Notes: generated by a model not told the origin, from the letters alone. DNA of 32,827 bases from JBEKHI01 sp050012355 (GCA_050012355.1 JBEKHI010000035.1:1-32827), one strand, 5' to 3'. Shown: positions 1 to 7,387, numbered from the stretch's first letter. A program made the numbers and translations.

Positions 1-1376
1 CGGAAGCTGAGGCCCTTGCTGGATTCCGTCAGTACGCCCGCGGCGCGGGCCTCGTCCACCGTCGGGACCAGGCTCGAAGCGCTGAGTCCCAGCACAGTTC
101 CAAGGTCAGAGACCGCGAAATCTACGCCGAGCAAAGCCGCTGCTCGCAGGGTCTCGCGCACTGGTTGGCCAACAAAGCTAAGACGATCCACTATGGCTGC
201 GGAGAGGGAGTCTGGCACGGTACCTGCGGTAACTGTGGCCACCCCAGTATCAGCGACAACCACCATAGAGCTTCTTATCAGTGCGGCGACAAGCTCGGTG
301 ATGTACAGCGGATTACCTGCAGCACCGTCGGCGAGGTGCATAAGATCATCACCGGGCTTACCGCCGACTAGGGTTGCTACCAGTTCGGTAGTCGGCCCTT
401 GGGTCAGTGCTGCTAGCCGTATCCGAGCAGCGTCAGCAACAGATCGTCGAAGAGCCAGCAGATCATCTCGTTTGGGTACTGGACGCATCATCCCGATTAG
501 CAACAGCCGCATGTGCCGCGCTGCCTTCGCCAGGCGTACCCAGAGCCGGATGGTCGCCTGATCCGCCCACTGCAGGTCGTCAATTACCAGTATTGTCGGC
601 CGGGTAGCGCATTGCTCCGCGATAAGTGCCAGCATTTGTTCTGCCAACACGGTTGGCCCGTCCATACCCAGATCGGTCGTGACTTCGCCACGCAGTAGCC
701 GGACGATCGTGTTACGCCGGGGATTCTCTGAGCTTTCACGCACACGGAGGCCATCTATGAGGGGCTGCAATGGCAATTCTCGTCCCAGCTCATCACCGGT
801 TCCCCAGAACATCTGACAACCTAGATCCGCGGCCTCCGCAAGCGCAGCCCGCACCAGGGACGACTTGCCAATACCAGGCTCTCCCTCGACAAGCACGGTG
901 CCACCGCGCCCCGCTGCCACTTCCTTGACGAGCCGGGACAGTGACGCCAGCTCGCTGTCGCGGCCGACAAGCACCTCGGACGAAACGATGCGTTCATCGT
1001 CCAACCTGATAGTCCGGGCGGGTGCCTGCTCGCCCATCCTGGGCGGCGGCACGGCTAGGTAGCCACCTTGCTTCCGTGAAGCCTGAGCTTGGCGTAGCAG
1101 CCGCCCCCATTCCCCCTGAGGTAGCGGCTGGTAGAGAGTGTCTGAGCTAGCCCGTGCTTGCAGGAAAGAGATCATGACCGCTAGATATCGCTCATTTTTC
1201 AGCCCAGTTGGGACGGCCTTGCGGTTGAGCCAGTCGTTGATCGTTGAATGACTGATTGAGATCTGAGGCTGATGTTCCAAGCCCAAGCGGACGAGCCTTT
1301 TAAGCGTTGGCCGGTTCGCAGCCTGGTAGAGAGCTTGTAGCTCGGACCAAAATCTGTCTGCGTCGCCCGCACTCAC
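1..1376 (-). CDS. HTH/AAA-ATPase transcriptional regulator (partial, C-terminus outside window)
   Basis: This gene reads leftward from a GTG at 1376 and leaves the window after 458 residues. A GGGGAGG sequence sits 4 bases upstream of the GTG. Residues about 1-70 look like the small HTH-type domain found at the front of many actinobacterial ATPase regulators (STINDWLNRK, about residues 46-55). An AAA_16/STAND-like ATPase follows, with Walker A GEPGIGKS (Lys171) and Walker B ILVIDDLQWAD (Asp266, Asp267), the form typical of large LuxR- and SARP-associated regulators. The missing C-terminus probably carries TPR repeats and perhaps an output domain, but this cannot be seen. It is divergent from the next gene. 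The family call is firm; the target and ligand are unknown. Confidence 0.85.
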   Translation of the reverse strand, partial: MSAGDADRFWSELQALYQAANRPTLKRLVRLGLEHQPQISISHSTINDWLNRKAVPTGLKNERYLAVMISFLQARASSDTLYQPLPQGEWGRLLRQAQASRKQGGYLAVPPPRMGEQAPARTIRLDDERIVSSEVLVGRDSELASLSRLVKEVAAGRGGTVLVEGEPGIGKSSLVRAALAEAADLGCQMFWGTGDELGRELPLQPLIDGLRVRESSENPRRNTIVRLLRGEVTTDLGMDGPTVLAEQMLALIAEQCATRPTILVIDDLQWADQATIRLWVRLAKAARHMRLLLIGMMRPVPKRDDLLALRRSVADAARIRLAALTQGPTTELVATLVGGKPGDDLMHLADGAAGNPLYITELVAALIRSSMVVVADTGVATVTAGTVPDSLSAAIVDRLSFVGQPVRETLRAAALLGVDFAVSDLGTVLGLSASSLVPTVDEARAAGVLTESSKGLSF

Positions 1377-1548
1377 GGTTCCTCCCCGCCAGCTCTTCCG
1401 GTCCGGAAGGCGCCCGGAAATCCGCTTTGCTGGGTCTACCACGCTACTCCGGGTCACGTCGTACTGAGTGAATTGCCGGAAACCTTTTAGAAGTGCAACA
1501 AAGGACGCCCGTCGCCAAGTGTCGATTGGGGTGATGGAAAGAGGCGAG

Positions 1549-2010
1549 ATGGAACACGAAAAGGGTGAAGTTCCGGTGACCGAGGGCATTAGGGCAACGA
1601 AGGTGCGGGACGAGCCGACCGTGCGGGTGCGGCTGCCAGTCGGCGGATGGCAGATCGGTTTTCTTGTAAAGCCAGACGGCCGGACCGCAGTGGAAGTGGT
1701 GGATACGGACGGAAGGCGAACGGTTCTAGTTGCCAGTACCGATGGGTCGGTGCTGTCGATTGATGCAGGCTGGGTCGGCTTTGCCGCGGATCCACGTCGG
1801 GGTAAGCGTTGGTGGGCGCTGGCTGTGGGATGCACGCCAGTCCGGGATGGCCGGCCAACAGTGATTTTCACCCGGAAAGCCAGCGATAGGGTCGACGGGC
1901 TGTGGCTCGTTCATGACGGACTCTGGGTTGCCGCCGCGACCGGTGAGTACACCCACGTCTGGCTCATCGGGGAATCCGGAAGTCACCTGAAGCGTCTACA
2001 CGCCGTTTAG
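1549..2010 (+). CDS. hypothetical protein, 153 aa
   Basis: I do not recognise this protein. The frame is open from an ATG at 1468, but the ATG at 1549 has the only convincing ribosome site (AAGAGG, 4 bases upstream), so I start there. The predicted product is soluble, with no signal peptide or membrane segment. It is rich in Trp, Val and Gly and alternates short hydrophobic strands with charged turns (for example VRVRLPVGGWQIGF and WLVHDGLWVAAA), which suggests an all-beta fold. It is divergent from the AAA regulator and about 120 bases ahead of a DUF574 methyltransferase. Codon use looks like that of its neighbours. The gene is probably real, but no function can be assigned. Confidence 0.6.
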   Translation: MEHEKGEVPVTEGIRATKVRDEPTVRVRLPVGGWQIGFLVKPDGRTAVEVVDTDGRRTVLVASTDGSVLSIDAGWVGFAADPRRGKRWWALAVGCTPVRDGRPTVIFTRKASDRVDGLWLVHDGLWVAAATGEYTHVWLIGESGSHLKRLHAV

Positions 2011-2128
2011 GTATGCGATAGATGTCGCCGAGTTTGATCTTGAGGCTGCGGCGGGAACATAGCAGCTACATAGCAGACGGTGAGCCAACGCGTGCTGTAC
2101 GATGCTGCCTGAGCGCCGGAGGGGAACG

Positions 2129-2920
2129 TTGGCAGGTGTAACCCCCGAACCCGCCGCAATCCTTGGCGGGATCGATACGACGAGACCGAACGTCGCGCGG
2201 GTCTATGACTACTGGCTCTCCGGGAAGGACAATTTCGCCTCGGACCGGGAACTAGCCCGGAAGATGCTGGGGTACGACCCGGGATTGCCGGGACGCGCGC
2301 AGGCCAATCGAGCGTTTGTGACCGCGGTGACCAGGCGTGCGGCTGAGGCGGGAATCAGGCAGTTCCTCGATGTCGGCGCTGGGTTGCCGACGCACCCGGC
2401 CGTTCACGAAGCCGCCAGGGACGTGGTCCCCGATGCCGTTGTCGTCTACGTCGATAACGACCCGGTAGTTATCTCGCACGCGCGAGCCCTGCTGGCCAAG
2501 GGCGATGGCCTTGACACGGTCCCCGCCGACCTGCGCGATCCGGACGCGGTGCTGGCCAGCCAGTCACTGATAAGCCTGGACGAGCCGGTCTGCGTGCTGC
2601 TCGCGGGCGTTACGCACTTCCTGCCAGCCGAGGTGGCGCGCGACATAACGGCGCGGTACATGGCGCCGCTGTCCGCCGGGTCGTGGCTCGCGTTGTCCGT
2701 GGCGTATTACGAGGATGCGGAACTGCTGACCACCTTGATCAGTTTGTACACCGCGGGGACGTTCTTCAACCACTCTGCCAAGGCGGTGCAGTCGTTCACG
2801 GATGGCCTGGACCTGCTATCTCCGGGAATCGCGGAGGCGCGGCGCTGGATCTCCGGCACCGCCGGATGGCCGCCGGATGAGCCGGGCTACATGCTGTGCG
2901 CGGCGGCGGTCAAGCGGTAG
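2129..2920 (+). CDS. SAM-dependent methyltransferase, DUF574 (Methyltransf_19) family
   Basis: The protein has the N-terminal hallmark PNVARVYDYWLSGKDNF, followed by the SAM-binding motif FLDVGAGLPT and the acidic strand end VVYVDNDPVV that contacts the SAM ribose in class I methyltransferases. This family is abundant in actinobacteria, and its substrates are mostly unknown. I start at TTG 2129, preceded by GGAGGGG with a 4-base spacer. An in-frame ATG at 2102 lacks a ribosome site. The TTG start gives 263 residues, the same length as the paralogue at 5360-6151 when that is started at its GTG. The gene lies upstream of an XRE/DUF5753 regulator in the same direction but 124 bases away, so it may be a separate transcript. 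Confidence 0.88.
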   Translation: MAGVTPEPAAILGGIDTTRPNVARVYDYWLSGKDNFASDRELARKMLGYDPGLPGRAQANRAFVTAVTRRAAEAGIRQFLDVGAGLPTHPAVHEAARDVVPDAVVVYVDNDPVVISHARALLAKGDGLDTVPADLRDPDAVLASQSLISLDEPVCVLLAGVTHFLPAEVARDITARYMAPLSAGSWLALSVAYYEDAELLTTLISLYTAGTFFNHSAKAVQSFTDGLDLLSPGIAEARRWISGTAGWPPDEPGYMLCAAAVKR

Positions 2921-2953
2921 CGGCTAAAGACCCGTTCGTGGGGAGATGCCTTA

Positions 2954-2982
2954 TTGCGGTGGTTCCGTGTACGGTGTACTAA
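2954..2982 (+). promoter_or_regulatory. candidate promoter of the XRE/DUF5753 gene
   Basis: TTGCGG (2954-2959) and TACTAA (2977-2982) are separated by 17 bases, about 60 bases ahead of the GTG at 3045. The match to a vegetative actinobacterial promoter is fair at -35 and weak at -10. Confidence 0.3.
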
Positions 2983-3044
2983 AGGGTTTCCGCGCATCTT
3001 GCGCTGAAACCTGCACTGCGGGCACCGCGTGAGGAGGGTGCCAG

Positions 3045-3920
3045 GTGACCGAGCCGGGGAGTCCTACGGTTAGGCGACGCCGTCTTGCCGCCGAACTGCG
3101 TGAAATCAGGGAGGCCAAAGGCAAGAGCGGTGAATCTGTGGCCGCTGCATTGCGCTGGTCGCCGTCTAAGATCAGCCGGTATGAGCGAGCCAAGACTGGC
3201 TTGCGCCCCCGTGAAGTCGAGCGGCTGCTCGATTATTACGGCGTAACTGGAGACCGGCGTAGCAGGCTGCTTGCGCTCGCCGAGGACGCAACGCAAAAGG
3301 GCTGGTGGGAGGACTTCGGAGACATTCTCTCCGAGGACTACCGGCAGTTCATTGGCTTGGAGTACGAGGCGGCCTCGCTGGCCATCTGGCATGTGGACGT
3401 TGTCCCCGGCCTGCTGCAGTCCGAAGCGTATGCGCGGCACATCATCGGCAGCTACAGCCGGGTTGAGCCCGTCGCGCCGCGCATGATCGGACGACTGGTC
3501 AGGGTCCGCATGCAGCGGCAGGAGGTGCTGGAGCGCGAAGGGGTCGAGGTAAGCGTCGTTCTGGACGAATCGATCTTGCACCGCCGGATTGGTGATCGGT
3601 CGGTTATGCACGCGCAACTGATGCAGCTCGCTGAGAAAGCCGACAAGCCGAACATAACAATACGAGTCCTGCCGCTTGATTCTCAGCACACCGTCTTCGG
3701 TGAGTCCTTCGTGATATTCGGCTTCGAGACCGACGATGATGACCCGATGCTGCAGGACGTTGTAAGTACCGAGCATCTGCGCAGTGGATTCACCGTCGAA
3801 GGCGAGCGGGATACGTACCTGCACAGGATCGCGTTCCAGATGCTCGCCGAAGCTTCGCTCGACCCGGAGAAATCAAGATCCCTCATTGAAGAAACGGCGG
3901 AGTCGCACTGGAGTCGTTAA
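3045..3920 (+). CDS. XRE-family HTH regulator with DUF5753 domain
   Basis: Residues about 10-65 are a Cro/C1-type helix-turn-helix (RRRLAAELREIREAKGKS, then SPSKISRYERAK). The rest is the DUF5753 domain, recognisable from GLEYEAASLAIWHVDVVPGL, LLQSEAYAR and the DESILHR and RVLPL segments. The GTG start at 3045 follows GAGGAGGG with 6 bases between. Length (291 aa) is normal for the family. In Streptomyces such proteins (WhiJ and relatives) are DNA-binding regulators paired with a neighbouring DUF397 protein that modulates them. Here a DUF397 gene lies 126 bases downstream behind a promoter containing a large inverted repeat, which I infer may be this protein's operator. The family call is firm; the regulatory link is inference. 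Confidence 0.92.
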   Translation: MTEPGSPTVRRRRLAAELREIREAKGKSGESVAAALRWSPSKISRYERAKTGLRPREVERLLDYYGVTGDRRSRLLALAEDATQKGWWEDFGDILSEDYRQFIGLEYEAASLAIWHVDVVPGLLQSEAYARHIIGSYSRVEPVAPRMIGRLVRVRMQRQEVLEREGVEVSVVLDESILHRRIGDRSVMHAQLMQLAEKADKPNITIRVLPLDSQHTVFGESFVIFGFETDDDDPMLQDVVSTEHLRSGFTVEGERDTYLHRIAFQMLAEASLDPEKSRSLIEETAESHWSR

Positions 3921-3964
3921 CTCCCGAATTGTGCGTCTACCCAAATCACGCTGATCTTGCTAGC

Positions 3965-3993
3965 GTTGACCTCGTTAGATAACGGTCTGTAGT
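3965..3993 (+). promoter_or_regulatory. promoter of the DUF397 gene
   Basis: TTGACC (3965-3970) and TGTAGT (3988-3993) are separated by 17 bases, 53 bases before the ATG at 4047. The -35 hexamer is nearly perfect. The -10 hexamer lies on the left arm of the inverted repeat at 3983-4010. Confidence 0.5.
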
Positions 3994-4010
3994 TAAGTAA
4001 TTACAGACCG
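3983..4010. promoter_or_regulatory. operator-like inverted repeat overlapping the DUF397 promoter
   Basis: CGGTCTGTA (3983-3991) and TACAGACCG (4002-4010) form perfect 9-base arms around a 10-base AT-rich centre. The arm-to-arm centre distance is 19 bases, so both half-sites lie on roughly the same face of the helix, as expected for a dimeric HTH protein. The left arm covers the -10 hexamer of the DUF397 promoter. There is no T-run, so a terminator for the upstream gene is less likely. The obvious candidate binder is the adjacent XRE/DUF5753 protein (inference). Confidence 0.55.
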
Positions 4011-4046
4011 CGTTCGATCAACGACAGCAATCAGTGGGGTAATGAC

Positions 4047-4259
4047 ATGGAACGACCTGTCTCGGGTCTTAACTGGGTCAAGAGTTCTCTGAGCTTCTCC
4101 AATGGCAACTGCGTCGAGGTCGCCAGCCTGTCCGGCGGAGGAGTCGGCGTCCGCAATAGCAGGACCCCGGAAGAGAGCATCCTCCAGTTCACCCCAGCCG
4201 AATGGCACGCCTTCATCGGCGGCGTCCACAACGGCGAATTCGATCAATTCGGTAGATAG
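4047..4259 (+). CDS. DUF397 domain protein
   Basis: This 70-residue protein shows the whole DUF397 pattern: LNWVKSSLSFSNGNCVEVAS, then GVGVRNSR, then LQFTPAEWHAFIGGV near the C-terminus. DUF397 proteins are small partners of XRE/DUF5753 regulators and act in actinobacterial development and antibiotic control. The ATG at 4047 is preceded by GGGG at 7 bases. Its own promoter with an overlapping dyad lies upstream, and a hairpin begins 9 bases after its stop, so it is probably a single-gene transcript. A second DUF397 copy lies at 5152. Confidence 0.9.
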   Translation: MERPVSGLNWVKSSLSFSNGNCVEVASLSGGGVGVRNSRTPEESILQFTPAEWHAFIGGVHNGEFDQFGR

Positions 4260-4268
4260 CCATAATGC

Positions 4269-4313
4269 CGGATGCGGCAGCCTTCGTGATAGGTGCGGAG
4301 GCCGCCGCATCCG
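4269..4313 (+). terminator. hairpin terminator after DUF397
   Basis: CGGATGCGGC (4269-4278) pairs with GCCGCATCCG (4304-4313). The stem continues inward with GCC (4280-4282) and GGC (4300-4302) after one mismatch. It begins 9 bases after the DUF397 stop and is followed by a short T-rich stretch (TCTATTT). Confidence 0.5.
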
Positions 4314-4400
4314 TCTATTTCGGGCGGTTTCGCGGCGTCGGGCGGCGTCGGGTCCAGGCGGCCGCGCGGGGCGGTGGGCGGCGCGGCGGCGGTTTTCCTC

Positions 4401-4448
4401 GTGGGTGCTGCATTGCCCGGCAAAGAGTGTGGTTAATGCAGCACCCAC
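4401..4448. repeat. 14-bp perfect inverted repeat in the DUF397-HATPase gap
   Basis: GTGGGTGCTGCATT (4401-4414) and its exact reverse complement (4435-4448) flank a 20-base loop. No T-run follows on either side. The gap between DUF397 and the HATPase gene (4260-4650) otherwise holds only the terminator hairpin at 4269-4313 and GC-rich sequence. Open frames there show no family resemblance. The element could be a strong RNA hairpin, an operator or the remnant of a small mobile element. Confidence 0.6.
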
Positions 4449-4650
4449 CAGAAACGGCACCCGTCTGCCGACGGAACATGAACACCATCAGACGTAACAG
4501 CATCAGTCGCCACACGGGTCGACTCGAATGGGTATGCCTAGAGGCTTACGGAACTCTGTCGCGCTTCAAAATCCGTCAGCTGACCGATGTCTTGCAGTGC
4601 AAGTTGCAGCACGATTTCTTGTGCAACCAGCACTGACCGGTGAGGAATCC

Positions 4651-5058
4651 ATGAATGCGATCGCACCGACCCAGACGACCGAACTCCAGCGTCGCCGCAT
4701 CCCGCTGCCTGCTGGACCGGCTGCGGCGGGAGAAGCCCGCCGTAGGGTCACGGCTGCTGTTCGGGCGTGGAAAGTCCCGGTTGACCTGGATAGCGCCGTT
4801 CTGCTCACGAGTGAACTTGTGACGAACGCGCTCAGGCACTCCGGCGACGGGACCGTCTCCATCGACATTAGCTGTTCTTTCGGGCGGTTGCGTGTCGATG
4901 TGCACGATAAGTCCGGCTCGGTGCCTATTCAGGCGGATCCGGCGGATGACGAGGAGACGGGACGCGGTCTGATGCTGGTCGAGACCCTATCGGCGGAGTG
5001 GGGCTACTACCGCACTGAGGTGGGCAAGGCGGTGTACTTCACACTGTCGTTCCGGTAG
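4651..5058 (+). CDS. ATP-binding anti-sigma-factor-like protein (HATPase_c, RsbW type)
   Basis: This 135-residue protein is a stand-alone HATPase_c domain. The N box LLTSELVTNALRHS (Glu55, Asn59), the G1-like VDVHDKSG (Asp86) and the G2 box GRGLMLVETLS (about residues 104-114) are in the right order. Actinobacteria carry many such proteins. Some bind sigma factors or anti-anti-sigma proteins, but most have no known partner. I start at ATG 4651, after TGAGGA with a 4-base gap, because upstream in-frame codons show no family similarity. It lies between two DUF397 genes, 93 bases ahead of the second, a common arrangement for XRE/DUF397 sets. Confidence 0.88.
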   Translation: MNAIAPTQTTELQRRRIPLPAGPAAAGEARRRVTAAVRAWKVPVDLDSAVLLTSELVTNALRHSGDGTVSIDISCSFGRLRVDVHDKSGSVPIQADPADDEETGRGLMLVETLSAEWGYYRTEVGKAVYFTLSFR

Positions 5059-5151
5059 CGGGGGAGAAGCGTGGGGGCGGCGGGTTTGGCATTCCCCCGG
5101 TGGCCTGCCGTCCTCACACCACACATTGATCACAGATAGCGAGGAAATGCC

Positions 5152-5853
5152 ATGAAATGGGTGAAGAGCTCCCGGAGCTTGTCGAACGGAAACTGCGTCG
5201 AGGTGGCGAGCCTGCCCGGTGGCGCGGTCGGTGTCCGCGACAGCAAGGACTGCGAAGGCCCGGTCCTGAGGTTCCGTCCGGAGGACTGGCGCGCGTTCCT
5301 CGCCGACGCGCGTACCGATAAGGGGCGAACCGTGCGCTTTGGGGCGTTACCCTCATCCTGTGACAGGAGTCCCAGGGCTGGACGTCTCAGTCCCGAACGT
5401 AGCCCGGATGTACGACTACTATCTCGGGGGCAAAGACAACTTCGCGGCGGACCGAGAGGCGGCGGAGCGAGTTCTCGCTCTAGTTCCCGGCTTGCGGCGA
5501 GCAACGGTGGAGAACCGGCGGTTCCTGCGCCGGGTAGTGCGGTCCGCGTCGGAAGCGGGCATCAGCCAGTTCCTCGATATCGGCGTCGGACTGCCTACGC
5601 AGGGCGCCGTGCACGAGGTGGCCCACGAGACCGATCCGAACGCACGAGTTGTCTACGCCGACTACGACCCGGTCGTGGTCACGCACGGGAAGGCCCTGCT
5701 GGCGGTCAAGGACCGCAGCATTATGGTCCAGGCCGACCTGCGCCGCCCCGGCGAGTTGTTCGCGATGCCAGCGGTGCGCGAGCACCTGGATCTCGGGCAG
5801 CCGGTGGCGATCAGCCTGTTCGCGATCCTGCATTTCCTGCCGGACAGCGATGA
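5152..5853 (+). CDS. DUF397 domain protein with run-on C-terminus (stop lost)
   Basis: The first 60 or so residues are a clear DUF397 domain: MKWVKSSRSLSNGNCVEVAS, GVGVRDSKD and LRFRPEDWRAFLADAR. DUF397 proteins normally stop a few residues after that last segment, at about 5320-5330. Here the frame has no stop and continues to 5853, giving 233 residues. The extra 170 or so residues are Arg-, Gly- and Pro-rich shadow translation of the methyltransferase gene that starts at 5360 in another frame. A one-base insertion, or a two-base deletion, just upstream would use the TAA at 5319-5321. I think the domain is real and the tail is the product of a lost stop or a sequence error. Confidence 0.65.
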   Translation: MKWVKSSRSLSNGNCVEVASLPGGAVGVRDSKDCEGPVLRFRPEDWRAFLADARTDKGRTVRFGALPSSCDRSPRAGRLSPERSPDVRLLSRGQRQLRGGPRGGGASSRSSSRLAASNGGEPAVPAPGSAVRVGSGHQPVPRYRRRTAYAGRRARGGPRDRSERTSCLRRLRPGRGHAREGPAGGQGPQHYGPGRPAPPRRVVRDASGARAPGSRAAGGDQPVRDPAFPAGQR

Positions 5854-6151
5854 TCCCGTCGGGATCATGGCGGCCCTGCGGGACGCGGTCGCACCGGGCA
5901 GTTACCTGGCGGTCTCGCACATCGGCACCGAGTTTTTTCCGGACAAGCAGAAGCTGGCCGAAGCGGTGGCGATCTATGAGAAAGCCAGCGAGCGGATCTG
6001 GCCGCGGAGCAGAGACGAGATTCTCCCGTTCTTCGGCGATTTCGAACTGCTCGAGCCGGGCTTGGTGGCTAAACACCAATGGCGCCCGGCCGGTCCGGTC
6101 TCGGTGGACACGCCCAACATCCAGTGGGGCGGGGTCGCGCGCAAGCCGTAA
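5360..6151 (+). CDS. SAM-dependent methyltransferase, DUF574 (Methyltransf_19) family, second copy
   Basis: It carries the same landmarks as the copy at 2129-2920: PNVARMYDYYLGGKDNFAAD, FLDIGVGLPT, VVYADYDPVV and the family C-terminus GGVARKP. I chose GTG 5360 because it leaves a short N-terminus as in relatives and gives 263 residues, equal to the paralogue. TTG 5339 is also possible, and neither has a clear ribosome site. Translation may depend on the DUF397 frame that runs through this start. The gene ends with TAA at 6149-6151, directly against the last conserved codon (Trp412) of the convergent glucarate dehydratase-like gene. The two copies bracket the XRE, DUF397 and HATPase genes. The substrate is unknown. 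Confidence 0.88.
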   Translation: MTGVPGLDVSVPNVARMYDYYLGGKDNFAADREAAERVLALVPGLRRATVENRRFLRRVVRSASEAGISQFLDIGVGLPTQGAVHEVAHETDPNARVVYADYDPVVVTHGKALLAVKDRSIMVQADLRRPGELFAMPAVREHLDLGQPVAISLFAILHFLPDSDDPVGIMAALRDAVAPGSYLAVSHIGTEFFPDKQKLAEAVAIYEKASERIWPRSRDEILPFFGDFELLEPGLVAKHQWRPAGPVSVDTPNIQWGGVARKP

Positions 6152-7387
6152 CCAGCGCGGCGGCTCGAAGTCCGGCAGATACATCCGCATGTAGCCAGTG
6201 TCGTCGCGGTCCCTGATGCCACATTTCAGGTACTGCTCGTGCAGCGTGCCGAGCGCGTCCCGGTCCAGCTCTACGCCGAGACCGGGACCGTCCGGCACCC
6301 GCACCGCGCCGCGGTTGAACGTAACCGGCGAGCGCACTACGTCCTCGGTCTTCCACGGCCAGTGGGTGTCGCAGGCGTAGCTGAGGTTCGGGGTCGCGGC
6401 GGCCAGGTGAACCATCGCGGCGAGGCTGATGCCGAGGTGGGAGTTGGAGTGCATGGACAGCCCGATTCCGAACGTCTCGCAGATGCCCGCGAGCAGCTTC
6501 GACCGGCGCAGTCCGCCCCAGTAGTGGTGGTCGGACAGCACGACCTGCACGGCGTCGGCGCGGATCGCCGGTGGCAGGTGGCCGAAGGCGACCACGCACA
6601 TGTTGGTGGCCAGCGGCATCGGCGCCTCCCGTGCCACCGACGCCATCCCGTCGATACCCGGCGTCGGGTCCTCCAGGTACTCGAGCACGCCGTCGAGATC
6701 ACGGGCGACGCCGAGTGACGTCTCGGGCGTCCACGCCGCGTTCGGGTCGAGCCGCAGCGGCAGCGACGGGAAGGCGTCGCGGAGCGCACGGACCGCCTCG
6801 ATCTCGGCGGCGGGCGGGAAGACACCGCCTTTGAGCTTGATCGCGGTGAACCCGTACTCGTCGATCATGCGCCGGGCCTGCGCGACGATACCGTCCGGGT
6901 CGAGCGCCTCGCCCCAGTCGTCGGGTTCCGCGCCGGGGTGGGCGGCCCACTTGTAGAACAAGTAGGCGGAGAATGGCACCTCGTCGCGTACGCCGCCGCC
7001 GAGCAGGTCGGCGACCGGCCGCCCAGCGGCCTTGCCCTGGATGTCCAGGCAGGCCACCTCGAACGGGGAGAACACCCGGTCCGTGGCCGCGCTGTGCCCG
7101 ATGAGGCCGGACGCGATCCTAGTGTCCGGCGCGGCGATCGCCGCGACCCGCCGGTAGATCTCTTCGGTGTGGTAGACGTCGGCCCCCTCGATCGCGGAAG
7201 CCGCCGCTCGCAATGAGGCAAGGTGCCCGGTATCGGCGTAGGTCTCGCCGAGCCCGGTCAGCCCGTCATCGGTAACGATCTCGATGATGGCGCGCAGCGC
7301 GAACGGCTGGTGCACGCCGACGGCGTTGAGCAACGGGGGATCGGCGAACGCTACCGGAGTGATCGTGACCTGGGATATCCGGCTCAT
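5480..7387 (-). CDS. D-glucarate dehydratase-like enolase-superfamily enzyme with run-on C-terminus
   Basis: Residues 1-412 form a complete enolase-superfamily acid-sugar dehydratase. The catalytic KLK motif is at 184-186, the probable metal ligands are Asp213 (RLDPNAAW), Glu239 (YLEDPT) and Asn262, and the general base pair is Asp286 (SDHHYWGG) and His313 (SMHSNSHLG). These match the glucarate dehydratase pattern, which converts D-glucarate (or L-idarate) to 5-keto-4-deoxyglucarate. The conserved part ends at PPRW (codon for Trp412 at 6152-6154). No stop follows: the frame continues 223 codons antisense to the DUF574 methyltransferase and stops at 5480. The tail has no enzyme character. It lies 103 bases downstream of the gene for the next pathway step. 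The enzyme class is sure; the exact substrate is likely but not proven. Confidence 0.85.
   Translation of the reverse strand: MSRISQVTITPVAFADPPLLNAVGVHQPFALRAIIEIVTDDGLTGLGETYADTGHLASLRAAASAIEGADVYHTEEIYRRVAAIAAPDTRIASGLIGHSAATDRVFSPFEVACLDIQGKAAGRPVADLLGGGVRDEVPFSAYLFYKWAAHPGAEPDDWGEALDPDGIVAQARRMIDEYGFTAIKLKGGVFPPAAEIEAVRALRDAFPSLPLRLDPNAAWTPETSLGVARDLDGVLEYLEDPTPGIDGMASVAREAPMPLATNMCVVAFGHLPPAIRADAVQVVLSDHHYWGGLRRSKLLAGICETFGIGLSMHSNSHLGISLAAMVHLAAATPNLSYACDTHWPWKTEDVVRSPVTFNRGAVRVPDGPGLGVELDRDALGTLHEQYLKCGIRDRDDTGYMRMYLPDFEPPRWLRLARDPAPLDVGRVHRDRTGRAPLVFSHQARLEQFEIAEERENLVSAPRPDPLAGFLIDRHRFGQLLLVRKKLGADVRDRQVTARCDRVPQGRHDPDGIIAVRQEMQDREQADRHRLPEIQVLAHRWHREQLAGAAQVGLDHNAAVLDRQQGLPVRDHDRVVVGVDNSCVRIGLVGHLVHGALRRQSDADIEELADARFRRGPHYPAQEPPVLHRCSPQAGN

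Noticed and set aside
16..561. Plus-strand frame over the left-edge AAA gene
   Set aside because: The opposite strand has Walker A and B motifs and a continuous 458-residue frame. The plus frame is Ser/Arg/Ala-rich shadow.
4102..4636. Two overlapping plus-strand frames between DUF397 and the HATPase gene
   Set aside because: They have no ribosome site or family similarity and run through two hairpins.
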